Shown: positions 44,501 to 52,500 of the stretch, piece by piece
Layout of the letters: each line of letters opens with the position of its first letter
Position numbering within the stretch: the stretch's first letter is position 1
Source: Paratrimastix pyriformis
Lineage: Eukaryota; Preaxostyla; Paratrimastigidae
NCBI GenBank assembly: GCA_027972325.1
Contig: JAPMOS010000202.1
Span: 1-52,500 of the forward strand
Direction of reading: 5' to 3'
Length of the DNA: 52,500 bases
The notes under the pieces: model-generated
The model's input: the letters and a program-made list of their open reading frames with translations, nothing else
Told to the model about the DNA's origin: nothing
Database searches by the model: none
Program-made: the position numbers and the translations under genes

Positions 44501-44715
44501 CCACCCTGAGCGGCGCCTTTGCCCGATTGCGGCTTTCCAGCGTGGCCAGGAGGGTCGACACGTGGAGCAAGGGCCCAAGCCCTGGGCAAAAGCCATGTTG
44601 CGAGGCCGCGAGGCGGCCGCGGTGGCCGAGCAGCACCGTCAGTCGTTGGCCGAGGATTGCCCCATAGATCTTGGCCAGGACGTCGCAGAGCGCAATGTGC
44701 CGCCAGGAGCTGCCA
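41598..44715 (-). mobile_element. 5'-truncated LINE: RT, RNase H, zinc knuckle, restriction-like endonuclease
   Basis: About 3.1 kb. RT begins HIALCDVLAKIYGAILGQRL (about 44700) and runs through QHGFCPGLG, VAFIDLRNAFGSVERW (motif A), GVRQGDSLSPIIFLLAVDPL (motif B), AFADDIALLAPSD (motif C), TDKCALL and YTYLGYDIS. Then come LPTLVYGLTAACP, RNase H (IQVFTDGSFEVG, NAQAEVEAIRLA, ILLLSDSSYALGAL), a zinc knuckle CPLCHGAPETMAHLLSAC, ARHDRAVRRLWAWF, HPDLVLQSR, VDVAITG and LLVRDALALMTMRN. Several frame changes separate these, so the copy is defective. The 3' end is CGCAAATACACAGCATGTC. RT plus RNase H plus an RLE-like tail recalls the Dualen/RandI group. The copy lies in an (ATC)n tract of F-box-like copy A intron 6 and removes or replaces its later exons. 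Confidence 0.88.
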
Positions 44716-44758
44716 TCACCATCATCATCCAGTCATCATCATCATCATCATCATCCAG

Positions 44759-44790
<32 letters not shown>

Positions 44791-44835
44791 ATCATCCAAT
44801 CATCATCGTCGTCGTCGTCATCATCGTCGTCGTCG

Positions 44836-44868
<33 letters not shown>

Positions 44869-44940
44869 GTCCTTTGCTTCACACATCATCATCATCATCA
44901 TCATCGCCAGCACCATCACCATCACCATCACCATCACCAT
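44716..44940. repeat. (ATC)n / (CGT)n microsatellite flanking the LINE 5' end
   Basis: ATC runs with CGTCGTCGT and CACCAT variants, from the LINE 5' end to the donor of F-box-like A exon 6 at 44948. Confidence 0.95.
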
Positions 44941-45367
44941 CGACGGACCTGCTCTCCTTGAGCTCGAGGAAGATGGGCAGGTTGCCGTGGCCGTCCTCCT
45001 GGCACTCGGGCGAGAGCTCCCAGACAGGTTCGCAGGGCAGCCCTGGAGGAGTGTCAGACCAGAATGATGGTATACATGACGGGAAGTGCGATGTGGATGT
45101 GTGTTTGTGTGTGTGAAGACCGAAGAACAGAGTGCTCATGCGGGCTCACTGGAAGAGATGTTTCAGTGCGTTTGCGTGTGTGAGAGATCAGAACACAGTA
45201 TAAAAGATCTGCGATCTGATGATGGTGGTGGTGGAAGGGACGGACCACCTTCTTCGACAAAGCCGGTCATGTTGTCGCGGACCTCCTCCCAGGGCATGTC
45301 GATCCGCACCACCACACCTGCATTCCGACCCCGCATCCACACATTCCGGGAATGACACACAACATTA

Positions 45368-45410
45368 TCGCACTCTCCTCCCAGGGCATCCGCACCACCT
45401 GCATCCCGCA
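45368..45410 (-). repeat. Upstream echo of F-box-like A exon 5 5' edge
   Basis: On the minus strand GGATGCAG|GTGGTGCGGATGCCCT plus GGGAGGAG repeats the acceptor and start of exon 5 (true acceptor at 45318), with a small deletion, about 70 bp upstream in intron 4. Same exon-edge rule as in GCLC. Confidence 0.75.
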
Positions 45411-46105
45411 TCCAAACATCCACCAACGACCGGGAGATCAGGCCCAAGGAACCACAGCACATGCGGTGGTGATGATGATCAGGGTGATGAAGAATGGCGG
45501 TGATGATGAATGGGTGATGATGCGACGATCAGATGTTGGTGGCGGCGGGGGTGGCGGCGGTGGGTGTGCTGTGTGTGTATGGGGGGGGGAGGGGGGCAAT
45601 GCTTCCGTGCCGACAACCACCCGGAACGCCCCACACACCCAAGACATCACCATTCGGGGAGGTGGCGGGCGGACGGTGGCCGGCCGTGAACCTGACGCAC
45701 TGCAGCCGGGGTAAGATGAGGTGGAGCCGTTTCAAGACGGGACCCAGCTGGCGGGCTGTGGGTCGGTGGGTCAGTCGGTGATGAGAAGGAGGTGGGCGGG
45801 GTGCATGCGTATCAAACAGAAAGAGAGAGGAGGGGAGGGGGAGGGGAGGGGGAGGAGGGGTGCGGGTGTGGTGGGTGTGGGGGTGGTGAGTCGACGGACC
45901 GTGTTTCTTGGTGGTCTTCAAGTCGTCAAGCGTTTGGACGATGTGCCCTTGCATCTTGTTTCTCCAGCCCCGGTACTGCGCGAGATACCGGGGTCATCGC
46001 ACCGCCACACCCCCCCAAACACCGACCGGAAGTGCATGTGTGTGCCTGTGTCGTAAAGTGTGTGTCCACAGGATTGAGTGTATCCAAACTCACCCGTGCA
46101 AATCG

Positions 46106-46286
<181 letters not shown>

Positions 46287-46292
46287 TCCGAA

Positions 46293-46357
46293 CATGCAGA
46301 TGGTTGTTTCTCTTCGCCTGCGTTCTTGCAAATACACAGCATGTCTCTCTCTGGTTG
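46293..46357 (+). mobile_element. LINE 3'-end fragment next to the (CAA)n tract
   Basis: GTTTCTCTTCGCCTGCG, TTCTTGCAAATACACAGCAT, GTCTCTCTCTGG: the last ~55 bp of the 41.6-kb LINE family, antisense to the host gene. Confidence 0.85.
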
Positions 46358-46980
46358 AGGGCAGCCAGCGCGGACCTTCTCCGTCTCCGGGTAGTCCGCC
46401 AACCGGGCCCGATCTTGCACCAGATTCGCCCGGAGGGTGTCCAAATCCTTGGCGACTTCCTCCAAGGTTTGGCGGACGAGACCATCCACCGTGTCCGGCA
46501 TCCCGACGAGGTACCGGCGGGCTGCCGTCTGGTTGGCGAGCCGTTGCGTCCGGAGAACCTCCAAACGGCTCAGCAGAATCGCCTCCTTCCCCCCGGTCTG
46601 GGAAACACGGATGAATGGTGAGAAGTGATGCTGAGAAGACAAACCTGGTCCGGACTCGCGACCGTGAAAGGGTTGGCTGTCTGGACCAACGCGGCATCTG
46701 ATTGCAAGAATGAGGAAAGAAACCGAGTGGGATGCAGACAATCCAGGGTCTCCATCGAGAAGATTTCGGATGTCAGCCGACTGATGTCCCGGCTGACCAA
46801 CAGAAGAGAGCGGATGTGCTCTTTTCTGAGGGAAGATGGTGGAGTATGATCTTCATATTCGTCCTCATCGTCATCCAACAGATAGAGGACAACCAACTTA
46901 AATAACGGTTGAGGAAGATCAGATAAAGTCAAGGCTGGCTGAGCCGCATCCCCGACACGCGCACGTTTTTGCTCCGGCAT

Positions 46981-47028
46981 TGTGGCCCTGACCCCGAAGG
47001 TTCTTCTGATTCTGCCGCAGGCTCACGA
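46981..47028. promoter_or_regulatory. 48-bp gap between divergent start codons
   Basis: The ATG of F-box-like A (46980, minus) and the ATG chosen for the EXD2-like gene (47029, plus) are 48 bp apart, so any promoter elements must be shared or lie within the other gene. No TATA-like element is visible. The plus frame stays open upstream to 46969, and a CCGCAG at 47015-47020 could be an acceptor, so the true EXD2-like start might lie elsewhere. Confidence 0.4.
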
Positions 47029-50000
47029 ATGCCGCAAAATCCACAGCCTCCCCAGAGCCCCCCTCCGGATCTTCCGAATGCCGCGCCCACAGAGACTGAT
47101 CCTCCTCCAGTCGACAGCAACAAAGAACTGATCAAGAAGATCCGGGCGGAGCGGAGAGCTAAACAGAAAGAGATCCGCGAGCAACAGAAGGAGCGCACTG
47201 GCCACCGACCTCCTTCAGCCATTCTCGCATCAGCCATTCCGTTGGGCAACTGCGCCATGTATGACCCTCAAGATCGACTCCTTTGCCGATGCGATGAGGA
47301 CAAGCTCCAGTGGTACCTCTCCCGCGATCTGGCCGACCTGGTCTCGGAAAACCCACGCGCCATCAAATTGCGATTTGCCCCCAAGGGCACAGGCCACTTT
47401 GGTGATCAGTTTTACATGGCAGTCCACGAGAATCAATGCGCGGTCTGCGGCAAGAAGGAAACCCTCACCAAACACCACGTCATCGCACGCGAGTATCGAA
47501 CTCATATGCCTGAATGGTCTGTTGACAATACCAGCGCACTTTTTGATTCCACCACTTTCAACATTGATCATCGATGATGCAAAAAAAAATAGGGTGAAGA
47601 GCCGGAGCAGCCATGACATTCTCCTGCTGTGTCCGGTGTGCCACGATCGATACGAGGACGCCGCGTACCACCTTCGGCTGACCCTTGCCCAGGAACTGGG
47701 CCTCAAGTACGACTCTGGGGGTCCGTCCGTCAGCCCACACGCATGGCTGGTGCCGGGGTGGTGGTGGATGGTGGCTGGTGCCGGAGCGACAACCACATTC
47801 AAGACGCCAGGCCTTCCTGCGTTTCCCACGTATTGCCGCCTCCACCATCACCCCGTCACCAGCCACCACCCATATTACCCCTCCCCCTTCCCCCCTCCCT
47901 TTCCTCCTCCTCCTCCTGCACCATCACCCCGGCACCAGCCACGGCACCAGCCACCATCACCAGCCACCCCGGCACCAGCCACCATCACCAGCCACACCCC
48001 GGCACCAGCCACCATCGCCATCACCACATCGGCACCAGCCACCATCACCACCAAATCCTGGCACCAGCCACCATCACACTCCGGCACCACCCACCCCACC
48101 ACCCCGGCACCAGCCACCATCACCAGCCACACCCCGGCACCAGCCACCACCATCCACCCACCACTTCCACCAACCAACCATCCATCCGCCTCATCAAACA
48201 ACAAACGTCCCATGAGCACATCAGCGCTATTCCCCCCCCCCCCCCACACACACACACACTTCTCCCTAACGAGCCTATCAAACGCCCTCCACAGGGGATT
48301 CCTTCGCCCACGGGTGCAGTGACATTCGTGCTGTCTCTTCTACCTCTCTGGTTTTTGTTTTATTTTCCCGTTACTTCGTTCCTTCTTTACACGACACACA
48401 CACACACACACACACTCTTCTACCTCTCTGGTTTTTGTTTTATTTTCCCGTTACTTCGTTCCTTCTTTACACGACACACACACACACACACACACGGTCC
48501 CATAATATTCAGCACTGCTCGATCAGCACCGTTTTTTTTTCCCCCACACGGGCGGTCCCATAATATTCTCTTTTTTTGGTTTTCGTGGTCCCATAACTTT
48601 CTCAGGTCAGCAATGTCCCCATGAGCACTGTCCAATCAGCACCGTTTTTTTCACACGATCCCCGTGGCATGGTTTTCTGTGAACCGTCTCATCAGCAATG
48701 TCCCAGCAGCCTGTCTCCACGGTCCGATCAGCACCATTTTTTCGCACGGTCCCATAATATTTTTTCCCCCCCCACGCTGTCCCATAATTTTCTCGGGTCA
48801 GCCCCGGCTGTATGAGGGCGACACGTTCCTGAATGGCCTCTCAGGTGCCCCGATCGTTCTCCACAGACGCGCACTGTGACTGGGCTTTTTGTGAACAGCG
48901 CCTGTAATCATCTTCCAACACTGTCCCGTGAACTGACCATTTTTTCACGTTCTATATCGGTCCCATCATTTTCTCGGGTCAGCCCCGGCTTTATGAGGGC
49001 GATGCGTTCCTACGTTCATTTGCAATGGCCTCTCATCATGAGCCCAAATAATCCGCCAGACTCGGGTTGAATGGTAGGTTGAATGGTATGGTTTTCGGTG
49101 AATACCCGTCTCAGCAGCACTGTCCCAGCACTCATCACACTGTCCCATGAGCACTGTCCATTCGCTACCATTTTTTCACGTGTCCCATAATTTTTTAATT
49201 TTTTTTTTTTTCGCGGGTCCCATAATTTTCTCGGGTCACTGCTGTCGTTATGAGGGCAACGCGTTCTCGTGTCATTTGCAATGGCCTCTCATCATTGATG
49301 GGTCAAACGGTTTGATGTTCAGATTTTGTGTTTTGTCATCCCATAATTTTCTCGGGTCTCCAATGGGAACGAAACACACACACACACACCCCGCGCAACG
49401 GTCCTCAGCCGGCGGCCACCCCCACCCCACCCGGGACTCGTGGGTCGCGAGTGGTATCCTGCGGGGCTTGGTCACGGCGCGGGTATCCTCTCGATGGCCA
49501 TGGACTTGGCGAGCTGTTTTTTTTTTTTTGACACGGGTGGGACCTCATGTTTGATCAAAACGCACTCAGAAAAGAGAAGGAGGAAATTGGATGGGGAAAA
49601 AAGAACATGAACGGAATCAGAAAAAACCCATCATACACCCGAAACCCCACACCCACACCCACCCCCCACACAAAGGCCTCAGCTTTTTTTTTTTTTTTCT
49701 GACGTCCCATAATTTTTCCCCCATGACGTCAGCGTCATTATTTTTTTGTTTTTTTTTCTTTTCCGCTGTCCCATATTTTTGTGGATTCCGCGATGTCTTT
49801 TTGAGAACGTCATCACCGGCACAGTTGCAAGCAAACTGCCGTTTGGACGCTACAGCGATGAGACATCGGGTCGGGTCCAGGAGCAATGCGGCATCTCCAA
49901 TCGTGATCGCCTGTCCATCATCTTCGTCCGAGCAAACACACGCACGCACACACATTTTCCCGTTACTTCGTTCCTTCTTTACACGACGCACGCACACACA

Positions 50001-51644
50001 CACACGTGACAGTGGGGCCGGTTTGTGGTGAACAAGGACGCCCAGCAGATCATCAGCGCTCGCATCCCATAACGGAGTCCCATACCTTTTTTTTTTTGAT
50101 GTCCCATAATGTTTTTTTGATGCCCCATAATGTTTTTTTTTTTTTTGATGTCCCCAGATTTTTCTCGGGTCGCCACTGCCTTTATTAAGAACGTCCTCTC
50201 GATGTGCGCTCGGTGTCAGGGCTTTTTGTGAACAGGCACGCCTTGGAATTTGTCCCATGAGCTGACCCGTTCCATCGTTTTTTTTTCGCTGTCCCATAAT
50301 TTTCTCGGGTCAGCCCCGGCTTTCTGAGGGCGCCGCAATATCGTCTCATCAGCAATCATGTCCCAACACTGTCCCACGAACTGACCATTTTTTCACGTCC
50401 CATCATTTTTTTTTTCGCTGTCCCATAATTTTCTCGGGTCAGCCCCGGCTTTATGAGGGCGATTTCCTGCGTCATTTGCAATGGCCTCTCATCATGAACC
50501 CAGACCATTCTCCAAGTTCGGCCGCTTGGGCCCGGAACTTGGCAAAATCACCCAACACGGTGCTGAGGCTGTCCACTTGTATCGAACAGAGGTCACGCAA
50601 TGAAGGGAAAGATCTCTCAGGAATGACGATGCAGCAAAGGGACCTGCTCCTTTCGGCGGAGAGCCTGGACACAACAAGGAGCAGAACGGTGATCGGCTCA
50701 TAACGGGGGGTGACAGCAACACGGACGATGATCGCCCTGACAACACGGAGTTCAGCCGCATCGCACACGTGACGGTGGGGCCGCGGTTTGTGGTGAACAA
50801 GGACGCCCTGCAAGATTCATCAGCGCTGGCGTCCCATGCCTTTGATCTTTTTTTTTTTTTGTCATCCCATAATTTTCTCGGGGCGCCACTGTGATGGGGG
50901 GATCTGGGACCAGCGAGATCATTTTTTTTTTGATGTCCCATAATTTTCTCGGGTTCCCACTGCCCTATATTAGGAGCACAGTCTCACAGCCTCTCCTCAT
51001 CCCTCCACACAGTGGGCCGGTTTGTGGTGGTGAACAAGGACGCCCAGCAGATCATTCAGTGCTTGCGTCCCAGAACATATTCTTTTTTTTGGCTGTCCCA
51101 TAATTTTCTCGGGTCTTCACTGCCTATATTCAGAACGTCCTCTCCTCCTCGCTCCCACACCGGGGCACACACACAGTGGGCCGATTTGTGGTGAACAAGG
51201 ACGCCCAGCAGACCATCAGTGCTTGCGTCCCAGAACACATTCTGTTTTTTGGCTGTCCCATACTGTTTTGTTTTTTTGGATGTCCCATAATTTTCTCGGG
51301 TCGTCACTGCCTATATTCAGAACGTCCTCTCCTCCTCGCTCCCACACCGGGGCACACACGTGACAGTGGGCCGGTTTGTGGTGGTGAACAAGGACGCCCA
51401 GCAGATCATTCAGTGCTTGCGTCCCATCCCATTTTTTTTTTTTTGGTCGTCCCATAATTTCTCGGGCACCAGTGTCTTTATTAAGAGCACGGTCCTCACA
51501 TCCTCTCCTCATCTCGCTTCCACGCACGCATCACACACGTGACAGTGGGCCGGTTTGTGGTGAACAAGGACGCCCAGCAGATCATCAGTGCTGCCTCGGC
51601 CCTGTCCCGCAAGCCCTGCTTCATCCCCCCGGAACGCCAGCAAA
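47029..51644 (+). CDS. EXD2-type HNH-domain protein (5' exons; continues beyond window)
   Basis: Exons 47029-47516, 47593-47720 and 51546-51644; split codons close (TG|G, then G|TG). The N-terminus is Pro-rich (MPQNPQPPQSPPPDLPN), followed by a basic helix (NKELIKKIRAERRAKQKEIR). Then comes a block matching the C-terminal half of human EXD2: MYDPQDRLLCRCDEDKLQWY, QCAVCGKKETLTKHHVIARE, SSHDILLLCPVCHDRYED. The paired CxxC motifs and HH/HD residues are those of a zinc-bound HNH fold. Exon 3 (GRFVVNKDAQQIISAASALS) fits the following helical region. The 3'-5' exonuclease domain of EXD2 is absent upstream, so this is a stand-alone HNH-type protein or the gene was split. Intron 2 is 3,825 nt and full of exon 3 echoes. 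Later exons lie outside the window. Confidence 0.75.
47900..48240 (+). repeat. (CACCCCGGCACCAGCCACCAT)-type minisatellite in EXD2-like intron 2
   Basis: About 12 units of GGCACCAGCCACCATCACC with variable linkers, followed by a poly-C run and (CA)n. Not coding: it lies inside intron 2. Confidence 0.9.
48295..48500 (+). repeat. Tandem duplication, ~78-bp unit
   Basis: TCTTCTACCTCTCTGG, then TTTTTGTTTTATTTTCCCG, TTACTTCGTTCCTTCTTTAC and (AC)n occurs twice (48337 and 48415). A partial copy (TTTTCCCGTTACTTCGTTCC) lies at 49954. Confidence 0.85.
48490..51545 (+). repeat. Echo array of EXD2-like exon 3 acceptor region
   Basis: Two interleaved motifs. First, CCCATAATTTTCTCGGGTC occurs about 20 times in intact or decayed form (48497 to 51449). 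Second, copies of the exon 3 edge, CAG|TGGGCCGGTTTGTGGTG then AACAAGGACGCCCAGCAGAT, start at about 50015, 50775, 51013, 51177 and 51367 before the true exon at 51546. Weaker relics (CTTTTTGTGAACAG, GGTTTTCTGTGAAC) lie at 48.67, 48.89, 49.09 and 50.22 kb. A third motif, CCCCGGCTTTATGAGGGCGA, recurs five times. Echoes nearest the true exon are closest to it in sequence. Confidence 0.9.
49517..49684 (+). repeat. Dispersed ~185-bp repeat, copy 2
   Basis: Shares ordered blocks with 3777-3966 (minus): TTTTTTTTTGACACGGGTGG, ACCTCATGTTTGATCAAA, GAACATGAACGGAATCAG, CCCATCATACACCC and a final GGCCTCAG. Located in EXD2-like intron 2. Confidence 0.7.
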
Positions 51645-51645
51645 G

Positions 51646-52085
51646 TCCGTCTGTGTGTGTCTGTGTTGTCTGTGTGTGTCTGCGTGTGTCTGTGTGTGTC
51701 TGTGTGTGTCTCTGTGTGTCTGTGTGTGTCTCTGTGTGTCTGTGTGTGTCTGTGTGTGTCTGTGTTGTCTGTGTTGTCTGTGTTGTCTCTCTGTGTGTCT
51801 GTGTGTGTCTGTGTGTGTCTGTGTGTGTCTCTGTGTGTCTGTGTGTGTCTCTGTGTGTCTCTGTGTGTCTGTGTGTGTCTGTGTGTGTCTGTGTGTCTGT
51901 GTGTGTCTGTGTGTGTCTGTGTGTGTCTGTGTGTGTCTGTGTTGTCTCTCTGTGTGTCTGTGTGTGTCTCTGTGTGTCTCTGTGTGTCTGTGTGTGTCTC
52001 TGTGTCTGTGTGTGTCTCTGTGTGTCTGTGTGTGTCTGTGTGTGTCTATGTGTGTCTGTGTTGTCTCTCTGTGTGTCTGTGTGTG
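51646..52085 (+). repeat. (TGTGTGTC)n / (TCTG)n microsatellite in EXD2-like intron 3
   Basis: TGTGTGTC octamers with TGTTGTC variants start within a few bases of the exon 3 donor GTCCGT. Confidence 0.95.
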
Positions 52086-52127
52086 GAGCAAAGGGACCGG
52101 ATTAATTGTCTGGATATCTGTTTATTT

Positions 52128-52285
52128 CAAGGACCGCAAGCCATGCTTCATCCCCCAGGCACGCCAGCAAAGTCCGTTCCAAGTGTCGTCTCTGTGTCTG
52201 TGTGTTGGAGTGGATTGCATGCAAGTACCGGCAAGCCCTGCTTCATCTCCTCAGGAACGCCAGCAAAGTCCGTGTGTGTTGTCTG
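52128..52285 (+). repeat. Two downstream echoes of EXD2-like exon 3 3' edge
   Basis: CGCAAGCCATGCTTCATCCC, then ACGCCAGCAAA|GTCCGT, at about 52135, and CGGCAAGCCCTGCTTCATCT, then AACGCCAGCAAA|GTCCGT, at about 52227, repeat the exon 3 end (51608-51650) with its donor. They mirror the upstream echoes of the same exon. Confidence 0.92.
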
Positions 52286-52329
52286 TGTTGTCTGTCTGTG
52301 TGTGTGTGGAGCAAAGGGACCGGATTTAT

Positions 52330-52500
52330 TAGAGTTGCACGAAAAAAGTTGCTTTCTTCTTCTTCTTTCTTTCTCCACTTTCTTTCTACTTTTTTTTCCC
52401 GGCCCGAGAAAGACCCGCTCCTCGCGCACAAACGCAACGACAAAAAAATTTCTTTTTTCTTTCTCACTTTCTTTTTTCTTTCTCCACTTCTTTCTCCTTT
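52330..52500. other. T/C-rich end of window
   Basis: Alternating TTTCTTTCT and CTTCTT tracts with no gene visible; still within intron 3 of the EXD2-like gene if the model is right. Confidence 0.5.

Noticed and set aside
51472-52332. 286-codon frame containing the exon 3 peptide and a Cys/Val-rich run
   Set aside because: Only 51546-51644 is exon; the rest is (TGTGTGTC)n intron translation after a GTCCGT donor.

Overview
The window is nuclear eukaryotic DNA, GC-rich and densely packed with microsatellites, minisatellites and non-LTR retrotransposon fragments. Host genes carry many introns. Some introns are tiny (41-54 nt); others are swollen to 0.3-3.8 kb by trinucleotide repeats and copies of neighbouring exon edges. 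Nearly all 5' splice sites I could place read GTCYGT or close to it, rather than the common GTRAGT. No gene here fixes the lineage. A protist or an early-branching opisthokont is plausible, but that is inference.

Layout. 1-1.26 kb is (ATG)n satellite. About 1.4-10.3 kb (minus) holds a secreted/membrane kelch plus GCC2/GCC3 cysteine-rich gene with a MITE in one intron. 10.5-11.9 kb holds 3' ends of LINE-type elements. 12.4-20.7 kb (plus) is a 14-exon glutamate-cysteine ligase catalytic subunit gene (GCLC), the first enzyme of glutathione synthesis, followed by three extra copies of its last exon. 22.2-26.0 kb is an unrecognised Pro/Ala-rich gene. 26.8-27.4 kb is a LINE remnant. 27.7-30.5 kb (plus) is an inverted, 3'-truncated paralogue of the kelch gene, cut off exactly where a LINE starts (30.5-32.25 kb, minus). 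32.3-34.2 kb is a patchwork of LINE tails. 34.5-40.9 kb (minus) is an intact 9-exon gene, tentatively F-box-like, whose 3-kb intron 3 hosts (GAGAGG)n arrays and an intronless insert with its own ORF. 41.6-44.7 kb is a longer 5'-truncated LINE (RT, RNase H, zinc knuckle, restriction-like endonuclease). 44.9-47.0 kb (minus) is a second, truncated F-box-like copy. From 47.03 kb (plus) an EXD2-type HNH-domain gene runs off the window end.

The main new observation is a rule of exon-edge echoes. Introns of GCLC, the EXD2-like gene, the Pro/Ala gene and one F-box-like copy contain tandem, decaying copies of the neighbouring exon's edge with its splice site. Copies of the exon 5' edge lie upstream of the exon, and copies of the 3' edge lie downstream. 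In the EXD2-like gene the echoes become more degenerate with distance from the true exon. Introns here appear to grow by repeated junction-spanning tandem duplication plus microsatellite expansion. Exon models were built by eye from splice-site phase and remembered family sequences; nothing was computed or searched.
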